The notes under the pieces were generated by a model. The model made no database searches. It saw nothing but the letters and a program-made list of their open reading frames with translations, and was not told the origin of the DNA. Position numbers and translations under genes: made by a program. A stretch of 33,007 nt of DNA from an uncultured Mycobacteriales bacterium (GTDB taxonomy: Bacteria > Actinomycetota > Actinomycetes > Mycobacteriales > CADCTP01). Positions 23,442 to 31,397 of this stretch are shown here, one piece after another. The stretch spans positions 1-33,007 of the forward strand of contig CADCTP010000329.1 of NCBI GenBank assembly GCA_902805565.1, written 5' to 3'. Position 1 is the stretch's first letter. The number at the start of each line of letters is the position of its first letter.

Positions 23442-23950
23442 GTGGAGATCGTGCCGGACGGCAAGGACTGGACCTGGGTGCTGGAGCGGCCGTGCCCGGA
23501 GTGCGGGCTGGACGCGCGGGACATCAGGTCCGCCGCGGTGGGCGGCATGGTGCGCGCGGTCGCGGCGTCCTGGGTGGCGGTCCTGGCCGGACCGGACGTC
23601 CGGGTCCGGCCGGCCCCCGCGGTGTGGTCGCCGCTGGAGTACGGCTGTCACGTCCGGGACGTCTTCCGCCGCTACGACCAGCGGCTGGAGTTGATGCTGA
23701 CCCGCACCGACCCGCTGTTCCCCAACCGGGACCAGGACGCGACCGCGATCGCCGACCGGTACGGCGAGCAGGACCCCGGCACCGTCGCCGCCGGGCTGCG
23801 GGCCGCCGCCGGGCCGCTGGCGAGCAGTGGGCGCGCACCGGACGACGGAGCGACGGCGCCGAGTTCACCGTCGACTCCTTCGCCCGCTACTTCGTGCACG
23901 ACCCGATCCACCACCTGTACGACGCGACCGGCCGCCCGTACCGGCCCTGA
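23442..23950 (+). pseudogene. Frameshifted DinB-family protein
   Basis: The first part (GTG at 23442, about 127 residues) is a typical actinobacterial DinB-like protein, with WTWVLERPCPECGLDA and SPLEYGCHVRDVFRRYDQRL, containing the first metal-ligand His. Near 23820-23827 the homologous frame moves to another phase, where GEQWARTGRRSDGAEFT and FARYFVHDPIHHLYD continue to a stop at 23950. Staying in the first frame gives a Ser/Thr/Pro-rich tail that looks non-native. The shift separates the first His from the later HxxxH pair, so the metal site would be lost. From memory of the family, some residues at the junction may also be missing. Sequencing error is possible. Confidence 0.75.
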
Positions 23951-24032
23951 CCGGCCCTGACCGGCCGGTCGCCGGTGTCGTACCGGTGCGACCGGCGGAA
24001 TCCCGCGCGGCCGGGGGTCCTTGCAGCCGTAC

Positions 24033-25439
24033 GTGACTGCTGTGACCACGTCCGGGGTGGGTCTGCGTTCGGAGCGCGGTCCGGTGCTGCTGGCGATGAT
24101 GCTGTCGACCGCGCTGATCGCCGTGGACGCCACGATCCTCGCGACCGCGGTCCCCTCGATCGTCGCGGACCTCGGCGGGTTCGCCGAGTTCCCGTGGCTG
24201 TTCTCGGTGTACCTGCTGGCCCAGGCGGTGTCGGTCCCCGTCTACGGCAAGCTGGCCGACCTCTTCGGCCGCAAGCCGGTGATGCTGTTCGGGATCGGGC
24301 TGTTCCTGCTGGGCTCGGTGCTGTGCGGCCTGGCCTGGAGCATGCCGGCGCTGATCGCCTTCCGGGTCGTGCAGGGGCTCGGGGCGGGCGCGATCACCCC
24401 GGTCACCGTCACGATCGTCGGCGACCTCTACACCCCCGCCGAGCGGGCCAAGGCCCAGGGCTACATCGCGAGCGTGTGGGGGATCTCCTCGGTGGTCGGC
24501 CCGACCCTCGGCGGGGTCTTCAGCGAGTACGCCTCCTGGCGGTGGATCTTCCTGGTCAACGTACCGCTGTGCCTGCTGGCCGCGGCGATGGTCGCGCGCA
24601 ACCTCACCGAGCGGGTGGAGCGGGGCTCGCCGCGGCTCGACCACCGCGGCGTCGTGCTCCTCACCGCCGGCCTCACCCTGGTCGTGCTGGCCGTGCTGGA
24701 GGGCGGCCGGTCCTGGGCCTGGGCGTCGCCCGCGGGCATCGGGATCCCGGTCGTCGGCGCGCTGGTGCTGGTCGGGTGCTGGCTGGTCGAGCGGGCGGCA
24801 CCGGAGCCGGTGCTGCCGCTGTGGATCTTCCGGCGCCGGCTGCTGGTGGCCAGCGGGGCGATCTCGGCCGGGGTCGGCGCGGTGCTGCTCGGGCTCACCT
24901 CGTACGTGCCGACGTACGTCCAGGTCGTCCTCGGGTACGGGCCGCTGGTCGCCGGGCTGGCGCTGGGCGCGCTCACCCTGGGCTGGCCGATCGCCGCCTC
25001 CCAGGCGGGCCGGGTGTACCTGCGCCTGGGCTATCGGGCGTGCGCGCTGATCGGCACGGCGGTGGTGCTGGCCGGCGCCGCGCTGCTGCTGCTGTTCGAC
25101 GAGCGCACCAGCGTCTGGCAGGTGGCCGGGACGTGCCTGGTCATCGGCGCCGGCATGGGCCTGACGGTGAGCCCGACGCTGATCGCCGCGCAGTCCAGCG
25201 TCGGCTGGGGGGACCGCGGCGTGGTCACCGCGAACAACCTCTTCCTGCGCTCGGTGGGCAGCGCGGTCGGCGTCGCGGTGTTCGGCGCGCTGGCCAACGC
25301 GGTCATCGGCACCGGCGCGTCGGTGGACCCGGGCGAGCTGACCACGGCCGTGCACCGGATCTTCCTCGTGGTGGTCGGGCTGTCCGCCGCGATGCTCGCC
25401 GTCGCCACCTTCCTGCCGCGCGGCCGGGTGGCCCGCTGA
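24033..25439 (+). CDS. 14-TM MFS drug transporter (DHA2 / EmrB-QacA type)
   Basis: This protein of about 468 residues has 14 predicted membrane helices. Motif A is YGKLADLFGRKPVM, following PWLFSVYLLAQAVS. The antiporter motif C-like stretch SVWGISSVVGPTLGGVFSEY is near 150, with SWRWIFLVNVP following. These proteins export drugs or lipophilic compounds using the proton gradient. The start is unclear: TTG 24021, GTG 24033 and GTG 24042 are in frame and none has a strong ribosome site. It is not close enough to the lanthipeptide operon to claim an immunity role. Confidence 0.9.
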   Translation: MTAVTTSGVGLRSERGPVLLAMMLSTALIAVDATILATAVPSIVADLGGFAEFPWLFSVYLLAQAVSVPVYGKLADLFGRKPVMLFGIGLFLLGSVLCGLAWSMPALIAFRVVQGLGAGAITPVTVTIVGDLYTPAERAKAQGYIASVWGISSVVGPTLGGVFSEYASWRWIFLVNVPLCLLAAAMVARNLTERVERGSPRLDHRGVVLLTAGLTLVVLAVLEGGRSWAWASPAGIGIPVVGALVLVGCWLVERAAPEPVLPLWIFRRRLLVASGAISAGVGAVLLGLTSYVPTYVQVVLGYGPLVAGLALGALTLGWPIAASQAGRVYLRLGYRACALIGTAVVLAGAALLLLFDERTSVWQVAGTCLVIGAGMGLTVSPTLIAAQSSVGWGDRGVVTANNLFLRSVGSAVGVAVFGALANAVIGTGASVDPGELTTAVHRIFLVVVGLSAAMLAVATFLPRGRVAR

Positions 25440-25454
25440 CCGGGACCGGCCGGT

Positions 25455-25508
25455 CGGTCGGAGCGGGGTGGTCGGCCGGGGCGGGGTGGTCAGCCGGGGC
25501 GGGGTGGC
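25455..25508. repeat. Three imperfect 18-bp tandem repeats
   Basis: Units at 25455-25472, 25473-25490 and 25491-25508 share the core GGGGCGGGGTGGT or a close variant. They fill the gap after the MFS gene, and the last copy encodes the C-terminal Pro/Arg tail of the minus-strand phosphatase. This looks like slippage expansion. Confidence 0.65.
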
Positions 25509-26737
25509 GACGCCCCGTCCCGGTTGGCGCCGGCGTCGGCCTCCCGGGCGCGCTCGCCGCCGCCGAACCAGTCGAGGCACAGCACGGTGGCGTCGTCCCT
25601 GAGAGCGCCGCCCACGGCCCGCAGGACGGCCCGGTTGACCTCCTGGACCACCTCGCGGGGGTGCAGGTCGCCGGTGCCGGCGACCAGGCCGACGATGTCG
25701 GCGGTGGCGGCGTTGCGCTCCAGCACGCCGTCGGTGACGAACACCAGGCGGTCGCCGGGCAGCAGCGGCAGCGGCTGCACCCGGTAGCCGTGGTCGGGCA
25801 CGATGCCGAACGGCGGGTCGGCCACCAGCCGGATCGTCTCGACCCGGCCGTCGCGCAGGCGCAGCGGCCCGGGGTGGCCGGCGTTGACGATCGCCGCGGT
25901 GCCCGCGCCCAGGTCGACCCGCATCAGCTGGCCGGTGACGAACTGGTCGGTGCGGGCGTGCCGGAGCAGCGCCGAGTTGGCCTGGCCGGCCTGCCCGGCC
26001 AGGGTCGCCCCGCCGCGCCGGCTGTTGCGCAGGCTGGCCACCAGCAGGCTGGCCAGCAGGGCCGCCTCCTCCTCGTGGCCCATGGCGTCGGTGAGCGACA
26101 CGTGCAGGGTGTCCCGGTCGAGGCTGTAGTCGAAGGTGTCCCCGCCGACGTTGCCCGCCGGCTCCACCGCGCCGGCCACGGTGAACTGCGCGCCCTCGCA
26201 GGTCAGCGAGGTGGGCAGCAGGCGGCGCTGGATCTCCGCGGCCAGCGAGAACGGCTGGCTGCGCTGGCCCCACTCGAACAGGTCGGTGAAGCGGCGGCTG
26301 ACGATCACCACGTACCCGAGGGCGTGCGCGGCCGCGGCGATGTGGTCGAGGGTGTCGCGGTCCGGGTCCGCCGGCAGCAGCATCTCCAGCACGCCGATGA
26401 CGTCGCCGCGGTCGGTGACCGGGGCCAGCACCCGGGTCCCCGCCTCCTCGTGGGCGACCTGCAGCCGCTGGGTCCGCAGCACGTGCTCGTACGGGGTGCC
26501 GGCCAGCACCACCGTCTCGGCCCCGTCCGCGCCCAGCGAGCGGTGCCCCCCGGCCCGGCCGTGGTGGCTCAGCCGGACCAGGGCGCTGCCGTTGAAGTCC
26601 GAGATGAGGAACGTGACCTCGGCCGCGGCCAGCCGGTCGCCCAGCTCGGCCGCGAACACGTCCACCGCGGCGACCGGCGGGGCGGCCTCCACGGCGGCCA
26701 GGAGGGAGCGCAGATCCAGACCTCCCCCGCCCGGCAT
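25490..26737 (-). CDS. GAF-PP2C (SpoIIE/RsbU-type) serine phosphatase
   Basis: This 415-residue protein has an N-terminal GAF-like sensor region (about 15-165; GTRVLAPVTDRGDVIGVLEM is typical). A SpoIIE-type PP2C phosphatase domain follows, with LAAEIQRRLLP, metal-binding GGDTFDY, LTDAMGHE, VNAGHPGPL, FVTDGVLER and DDATVLCLDW. Such enzymes dephosphorylate STAS anti-sigma antagonists to release sigma factors. No STAS gene is nearby. The C-terminus ends in a charged, Pro-rich tail affected by the 18-bp repeats. The start codon is inside a perfect inverted repeat, which suggests control of translation or transcription at the start. Confidence 0.88.
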   Translation of the reverse strand: MPGGGGLDLRSLLAAVEAAPPVAAVDVFAAELGDRLAAAEVTFLISDFNGSALVRLSHHGRAGGHRSLGADGAETVVLAGTPYEHVLRTQRLQVAHEEAGTRVLAPVTDRGDVIGVLEMLLPADPDRDTLDHIAAAAHALGYVVIVSRRFTDLFEWGQRSQPFSLAAEIQRRLLPTSLTCEGAQFTVAGAVEPAGNVGGDTFDYSLDRDTLHVSLTDAMGHEEEAALLASLLVASLRNSRRGGATLAGQAGQANSALLRHARTDQFVTGQLMRVDLGAGTAAIVNAGHPGPLRLRDGRVETIRLVADPPFGIVPDHGYRVQPLPLLPGDRLVFVTDGVLERNAATADIVGLVAGTGDLHPREVVQEVNRAVLRAVGGALRDDATVLCLDWFGGGERAREADAGANRDGASPPRPG

Positions 26738-26765
26738 GCCCGGATCCTAGGGGTCCGGGCATGCC
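26733..26765 (-). promoter_or_regulatory. 12-bp-arm inverted repeat covering the phosphatase start codon
   Basis: GGCATGCCCGGA (26733-26744) and TCCGGGCATGCC (26754-26765) pair perfectly around a 9-base loop. In the minus-strand transcript the AUG lies in the stem and the AGGA ribosome site lies at the loop edge. It could block initiation or act as an operator. Confidence 0.55.
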
Positions 26766-26814
26766 CGCGCCGGTCCGCCCCGACCTGGCTGAGCACCGGG
26801 GCCGGGAGACCTCG

Positions 26815-26820
26815 TAGACT
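26815..26820 (+). promoter_or_regulatory. Candidate -10 element for rnj
   Basis: TAGACT fits the actinobacterial TAnnnT -10 consensus, in a 287-bp divergent gap about 200 bases before rnj. A -35 (TGAGCA, 26790-26795) is weak and spaced 19 bases. This is tentative. Confidence 0.3.
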
Positions 26821-27024
26821 GTGCGCAACCGCGGGCCGGCTGCCCGGTCACCTTCTCGCCGGCGCGCACGGTCGACGGGTCAGCCCCCGGTCGCCGGGAC
26901 CGGCCCGACCGCGAGCCCACCGCCTCGCGTGACGACAGCCTCGTCCCGCCGCCCACGCCGCTGGCCGGCCGACCCCCGACCACGCACCGATGCGGCCGAC
27001 CGCCGCGCACTGGAGGCTGACGCT

Positions 27025-28710
27025 GTGAGTCACCCGCACCCGAAGCTCGGACCGCCCCCCAGGCTGCCCGCCGGCGCCCTGCGGGTCGTCGGTCTCGGCG
27101 GCCTGGGCGAGATCGGCCGCAACATGACCGTCTTCGAGCACGCCGGCCGGCTGCTCGTCGTCGACTGCGGCGTGCTCTTCCCGGAGGAGACCCAGCCCGG
27201 GATCGACGTGATCCTGCCCGACTTCACCTGGATCCGGGACCGCCTGGACAAGATCGAGGCGATCGTGCTGACCCACGGGCACGAGGACCACATCGGCGGG
27301 GTGCCGTACCTGCTGCGGGAGCGGCCGGACATCCCGCTGGTCGGGTCCAAGCTGACGCTGGCGTTCGTCTCGGCGAAGCTCGTCGAGCACCGCATCACGC
27401 CGCGGACGGTGCAGGTGTCCGAGGGCGACCGGGAGAAGCTCGGGCCGTTCGACTGCGAGTTCGTCGCGGTGAACCACTCGATCCCGGACAGCCTGGCCGT
27501 CGCGATCCGGACGGCTGCCGGCATGGTCCTGCACACCGGCGACTTCAAGATGGACCAGTTCCCGCTGGACCGGCGCATCACCGACCTGCGCGCCTTCTCC
27601 CGGCTGGGCGAGGAGGGCGTGGACCTGTTCCTGGTGGACTCGACCAACGCCGAGGTGCCGGGCTTCACCACCTCCGAGCGGGACCTGTCCCCGGCCATCC
27701 AGGAGGTGTTCCGCACCGCGCCCAAGCGCATCGTGGTGTCCAGCTTCGCCAGCCACGTGCACCGCATCCAGCAGGTCCTCGACGCCGCGCACGAGCACGG
27801 CCGCAAGGTCGCGTTCGTCGGCCGGTCGATGGTCCGCAACATGGGCCTGGCCCGCGACCTCGGCTACCTGAAGGTCCCGAAGGGCCTGGTGGTCGACCTG
27901 AAGGTGCTGGAGAAGCTGCCCGACAACCGGATCACGCTGATCTGCACGGGGTCGCAGGGCGAGCCGATGGCCGCGCTGTCCCGGATGGCGAACCGGGAGC
28001 ACATGATCCGGATCGGCGAGGGGGACACCGTCCTGCTGGCCAGCTCGCTCATCCCGGGCAACGAGAACGCGATCTACCGGGTCATCAACGCGCTCACCCG
28101 CTGGGGCGCGAACGTCGTGCACAAGGGCAACGCGAAGGTGCACGTGTCCGGGCACGCCAGCGCCGGCGAGCTCGTCTACTGCTACAACATCGTGCGGCCC
28201 CGCAACGTCATGCCGGTGCACGGCGAGTGGCGGCACCTGGTGGCCAACGGCGCGCTGGCCGCCCGCACCGGCCTCCCGGCCGAGAACCTGGTCCTGGCCG
28301 AGGACGGCGTCGTGGTGGACCTGGTCGACGGCCGGGCCCGGATCACCGGCAAGGTCCCGGCCGGCAACGTGTACGTCGACGGGATGACCGTCGGCGGCGC
28401 CACCGAGGCCTCGCTGAAGGACCGGCGGACGCTCGCCGAGGAGGGCTTCATCACCATCGTGCTGCTCCTCGACGCGGACACCGGCGCCCTCACCGAGCCG
28501 CCGGAGTTCCTGGCCCGCGGGTTCGTGCACGAGGCGGCCACGTTCGACCGGGTGGTGCCGCTGATCGAGAAGGCGCTGGCCAAGGCGGCGGCCGAGGGGA
28601 TCGGCGACGTGCGCCAGCTGGAGCAGATGGTGCACCGCACGGTCAGCCGGTGGGCGAACGACACCTACCGGCGCAGCCCGGTCATCCTGCCGATCATCAT
28701 CGACGCCTGA
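27025..28710 (+). CDS. rnj: Ribonuclease J
   Basis: This 561-residue metallo-beta-lactamase/beta-CASP ribonuclease has the zinc motif THGHEDHIGG (His84, His86, Asp88, His89), further ligands VNHSIPDS and HTGDFKMD, and the beta-CASP block SSFASHVHRIQQV. The RMMBL-type motif HVSGHAS comes next and then MPVHGEWRHL. RNase J combines endonuclease and 5'-3' exonuclease activity in mRNA decay and rRNA processing. The GTG start has GGAGG eight bases upstream. In many actinobacteria dapA precedes this gene; here the upstream neighbour is a divergent phosphatase. It converges with selO, with a 6-base gap. Confidence 0.95.
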   Translation: MSHPHPKLGPPPRLPAGALRVVGLGGLGEIGRNMTVFEHAGRLLVVDCGVLFPEETQPGIDVILPDFTWIRDRLDKIEAIVLTHGHEDHIGGVPYLLRERPDIPLVGSKLTLAFVSAKLVEHRITPRTVQVSEGDREKLGPFDCEFVAVNHSIPDSLAVAIRTAAGMVLHTGDFKMDQFPLDRRITDLRAFSRLGEEGVDLFLVDSTNAEVPGFTTSERDLSPAIQEVFRTAPKRIVVSSFASHVHRIQQVLDAAHEHGRKVAFVGRSMVRNMGLARDLGYLKVPKGLVVDLKVLEKLPDNRITLICTGSQGEPMAALSRMANREHMIRIGEGDTVLLASSLIPGNENAIYRVINALTRWGANVVHKGNAKVHVSGHASAGELVYCYNIVRPRNVMPVHGEWRHLVANGALAARTGLPAENLVLAEDGVVVDLVDGRARITGKVPAGNVYVDGMTVGGATEASLKDRRTLAEEGFITIVLLLDADTGALTEPPEFLARGFVHEAATFDRVVPLIEKALAKAAAEGIGDVRQLEQMVHRTVSRWANDTYRRSPVILPIIIDA

Positions 28711-28716
28711 CCGGCC

Positions 28717-30180
28717 TCAGGTCCCGCAGAAGGTGCGGTAGGCGCCGAAGTCGTCCGGGGGGCCGGCGGCGTGGCGCTCCAGCCCGGGGCGCTCGTCGTA
28801 CGGCCCGGTGACGGCGTCCAGGAGCCGGTGCAGCGGGCCCAGGTCGCCGCCGGTCGCGGCGTCCAGGGCCTCCTCGACCAGGTGGTTGCGGGGGATGTAG
28901 ACCGGGTTCACCCGGTCCATCGCGTCGCCGTCCGGGCCCAGGGCGCGCCAGCGGTCCAGCCACCCGTCGGCCGCCGCGAGGTCGAGGACCAGGCCCCGGG
29001 CCGGCTCGGCGTCGCCGCGGGCGGCGGCGCCGAGCGCGCGGAAGAACGCCGTGTGGTCGACGTGGTTGTCCCGCAGCAGCGTCAGCAGGTCCTCGACCAG
29101 CGGCGAGACCACCGCGTCCTCGATCCCGTCGGGCAGGCCGAGCTTGGCCCACATGCCCGTCGACCAGGCGGTGGCGTACCGCGGGCGGAACCCGCCGAGC
29201 GCCTCCACCGCGATCCCGACCGCCCGGTCCTGGTCGTCGTGCAGCAGCGGCAGCAGGGCCTCGGCCAGCCGGGCCAGGTTCCACTCGGCGACGACCGGCT
29301 GGTTGCCGTACGCGTAGCGGCCGCCGTGGTCGATCGAGCTGAACACCGTGGCCGGGTCGAAGGCGTCCAGGAAGGCGCACGGCCCGTAGTCGATGGTCTC
29401 GCCGGAGATCGTCATGTTGTCGGTGTTCATCACCCCGTGCACGAAGCCGACCAGCATCCACCGGGCCACCAGCGACGCCTGGGCGGCCACCACCGCCTCG
29501 AACAGGGCGAGGTACGGCTGCCCGGCCCGGGCGGCGTCCGGGTGGTGCCGGGCGATGGCGTGGTCGGCCAGCCGGCGCAGCAGGTCGGTGTCGCCGGTGG
29601 CCGCGGCGTACTGGAAGCTGCCGACCCGCAGGTGGCTGCTCGCGACCCGGGCCAGCACGGCGCCCGGCAGCAGGGTGTCGCGGCGCACCGGGCGCCCGGT
29701 GGCCACCACGGCGAGGGACCGGGTGGTCGGGATGCCGAGGGCGTGCATCGCCTCGCTGATGACGTACTCGCGCAGCATCGGGCCGACCGCGGCCAGGCCG
29801 TCCCCGCCGCGGGCGAACGGCGTCCGCCCGGAGCCCTTCAGGTGCAGGTCGCGCCGGGCGCCGTCGGCGTCGACCAGCTCGCCGAGCAGGAGCGCGCGCC
29901 CGTCGCCGAGCCGCGGGACGAACCCGCCGAACTGGTGCCCGGCGTACGCCTGCGCCACCGGCGTCGCCCCGGCCGGGACGCGGGTGCCGACCAGCAGGCC
30001 CAGGCCGCCGGGGCCGCGCAGCCAGTGGGGGTCCAGGCCGAGCCCGGCGGCGAGCGGCTCGTTGAGCACCAGCAGCCGCGGGTCCGGGGCCTCCTCGGCC
30101 TGCCAGGGCAGGGCCAGCTCCGGCAGCTCGCGGGCGAAGCGGGCGTCGAGCGCGACGGTGCGGGGCGGGGCGACACTCAC
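28717..30180 (-). CDS. selO: SelO/YdiU-family protein adenylyltransferase
   Basis: This pseudokinase-fold protein of about 487 residues is homologous to SelO, which transfers AMP from ATP to Ser/Thr/Tyr of target proteins. Visible motifs: [36 protein letters not shown] with the nucleotide-binding Lys, [19 protein letters not shown], then [13 protein letters not shown] and DYGPCAFLD with metal-binding Asn and Asp. Then come [13 protein letters not shown] and [12 protein letters not shown]. It ends FCGT, keeping the C-terminal Cys typical of bacterial members in place of selenocysteine. The GTG at 30180 is the best in-frame start, though its ribosome site is weak. It is separated from the plus-strand small gene by 134 bp. 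Confidence 0.93.
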   Translation of the reverse strand: MSVAPPRTVALDARFARELPELALPWQAEEAPDPRLLVLNEPLAAGLGLDPHWLRGPGGLGLLVGTRVPAGATPVAQAYAGHQFGGFVPRLGDGRALLLGELVDADGARRDLHLKGSGRTPFARGGDGLAAVGPMLREYVISEAMHALGIPTTRSLAVVATGRPVRRDTLLPGAVLARVASSHLRVGSFQYAAATGDTDLLRRLADHAIARHHPDAARAGQPYLALFEAVVAAQASLVARWMLVGFVHGVMNTDNMTISGETIDYGPCAFLDAFDPATVFSSIDHGGRYAYGNQPVVAEWNLARLAEALLPLLHDDQDRAVGIAVEALGGFRPRYATAWSTGMWAKLGLPDGIEDAVVSPLVEDLLTLLRDNHVDHTAFFRALGAAARGDAEPARGLVLDLAAADGWLDRWRALGPDGDAMDRVNPVYIPRNHLVEEALDAATGGDLGPLHRLLDAVTGPYDERPGLERHAAGPPDDFGAYRTFCGT

Positions 30181-30314
30181 CTCGTCCAGGGTACGTGTCC
30201 GCGCGGCCCGGCGGCCGAACCGTTCACCCACCCGGGCTGAACCCCCGCGGAGTGGGGTAGCGGGGCCGGAACGGGGGGATGACGACCCCGGTATCCGGTT
30301 TCGAGGAGGACAGC

Positions 30315-30536
30315 GTGCAGATCGCCAGGGACGAGATCGTCGGCGTGCTGGAGGCCATGGGGCGCCAGGAGGACGCCGACCGGGCGCGGCAGGAGCTGCC
30401 GGAGCCGGTCGACTTCGATCGCGACGCGGGCCTGCTGGACTCGTACGGCCTGGACGCGCAGCACCTCGCGGGCAAGATCGAGGGGCAGGGCGGGCTCGGC
30501 GGGCAGGGCGGCCTGCTGGAGGGCGAGGGCGTCTGA
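30315..30536 (+). CDS. Small acidic hypothetical protein with Gly-rich tail
   Basis: This 73-residue acidic protein starts at GTG with GAGGAGG (30303-30309) five bases upstream, better supported than the upstream in-frame ATG at 30279. An N-terminal helical region ([20 protein letters not shown]) leads to [11 protein letters not shown], then a short tail with [10 protein letters not shown]. The pattern is reminiscent of small conserved actinobacterial proteins of unknown role. No membrane segment or signal is seen. A bidirectional terminator-like hairpin follows. Confidence 0.65.
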   Translation: MQIARDEIVGVLEAMGRQEDADRARQELPEPVDFDRDAGLLDSYGLDAQHLAGKIEGQGGLGGQGGLLEGEGV

Positions 30537-30542
30537 GCCCGG

Positions 30543-30573
30543 GCCCGGCGGCCCGCTGGGCGGGCCGCCGGGC
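30543..30573. terminator. Bidirectional terminator hairpin
   Basis: Perfect 14-bp arms (30543-30556 and 30560-30573) with a 3-base loop lie between the convergent small gene and the minus-strand hypothetical gene. It is positioned to end both transcripts. Confidence 0.7.
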
Positions 30574-30581
30574 AGGGTGGG

Positions 30582-31031
30582 TCAGCCGGCGTGCCGCTCC
30601 ACCAGGGTGCCGAGGCGGGGCAGGGACTCGACCACGTTCTCCTGGCCGCGCGGGCGGAGCCGCCCGTAGACCGAGGTGATCGAGGCCCGGCTGGAGCGCT
30701 CGGCCCGCCGGTCGGTGACGGCCAGCAGCGCCTGCGAGACCTCCGCGGAGTGCGCGGAGAGGTAGGCGCCGAACCCGCCCTGGGTCGGCTGGGCCTGGTA
30801 GCTGGTCCAGTGCGGCTCCAGCGCGTCGACGAACTCGTCGAGCAGGCTGTCGATCGCGCTGCCGATGATGCCCGGCTTGACCTTCTTCACCGCGGCGTAC
30901 CCGGTCTTGATCAGGCCGCCGGACAGGCCGCCCTTGCCGGCGACCTCCTGGTCGACGAAGTCCTGCAGATCCGTGACGACCGCGGGACGGCGGTCGGCGT
31001 CGAGAAGACGTGCCTTGAGCGTGTCGGCCAC
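30582..31031 (-). CDS. Conserved hypothetical protein of about 150 residues
   Basis: This soluble, helical protein includes [19 protein letters not shown], then [20 protein letters not shown] and [15 protein letters not shown] recognise it only as a conserved actinobacterial hypothetical; no enzyme motif is visible. An ATG at 31040 is in frame, but GAAGGA touches it directly, whereas the GTG at 31031 has the same site nine bases away, so I favour the GTG (149 residues). It is divergent from the DUF6191-like gene across about 130 bp. Confidence 0.7.
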   Translation of the reverse strand: MADTLKARLLDADRRPAVVTDLQDFVDQEVAGKGGLSGGLIKTGYAAVKKVKPGIIGSAIDSLLDEFVDALEPHWTSYQAQPTQGGFGAYLSAHSAEVSQALLAVTDRRAERSSRASITSVYGRLRPRGQENVVESLPRLGTLVERHAG

Positions 31032-31163
31032 GTGCGCCATTCCTTCGTGTGCTCGGAGGTTGGAACGGTCCGCACCGTACGGGCCGGGCTCCCGGGTCGC
31101 CCAGCCGGGGGGACCCTGCGCGAGCCGGCGGCACCATCGGGTGACAGGGCGTACGGTCAGGGC

Positions 31164-31376
31164 ATGGGCTGGGGTTCGATGGAGGAGTTCGGCTCGCTGT
31201 TCGCGCCGGGGATGCGGCACGAGCAGGAGGAGAAGCAACGCCTGGAGATGACGCGGGAGGACCCGGACAGCGGCGCACCACCGCTGTCCACGGTCGACCT
31301 CGACGGCGGCAAGGCGGTCATCCGGCTGCCGGCCAGGCCGGTGCGGGGCCCCGAGGCCGAGCAGGGCACCGCGTAG
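31164..31376 (+). CDS. DUF6191-like small protein
   Basis: This 70-residue hydrophilic protein has [20 protein letters not shown] (a helix rich in charged residues) and then [20 protein letters not shown] near the C-terminus. The spacing of these two blocks matches the end of DUF6191 proteins, whose longer members carry an N-terminal membrane helix that is missing here. Function is unknown. The start has no strong ribosome site. It converges with the APC permease. Confidence 0.65.
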   Translation: MGWGSMEEFGSLFAPGMRHEQEEKQRLEMTREDPDSGAPPLSTVDLDGGKAVIRLPARPVRGPEAEQGTA

Positions 31377-31397
31377 CCCGCCCCGCCGCCCGCCCGC

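Noticed and set aside
24033-25439. MFS exporter as lanthipeptide immunity gene
   Set aside because: It lies about 9 kb from lanA behind unrelated genes; DHA2 transporters are common in these genomes.
23865-26828. Nearly 1000-codon minus-strand frame opposite the MFS transporter
   Set aside because: Its translation is low-complexity, while the plus strand encodes a clear 14-TM transporter and another minus frame encodes the phosphatase.
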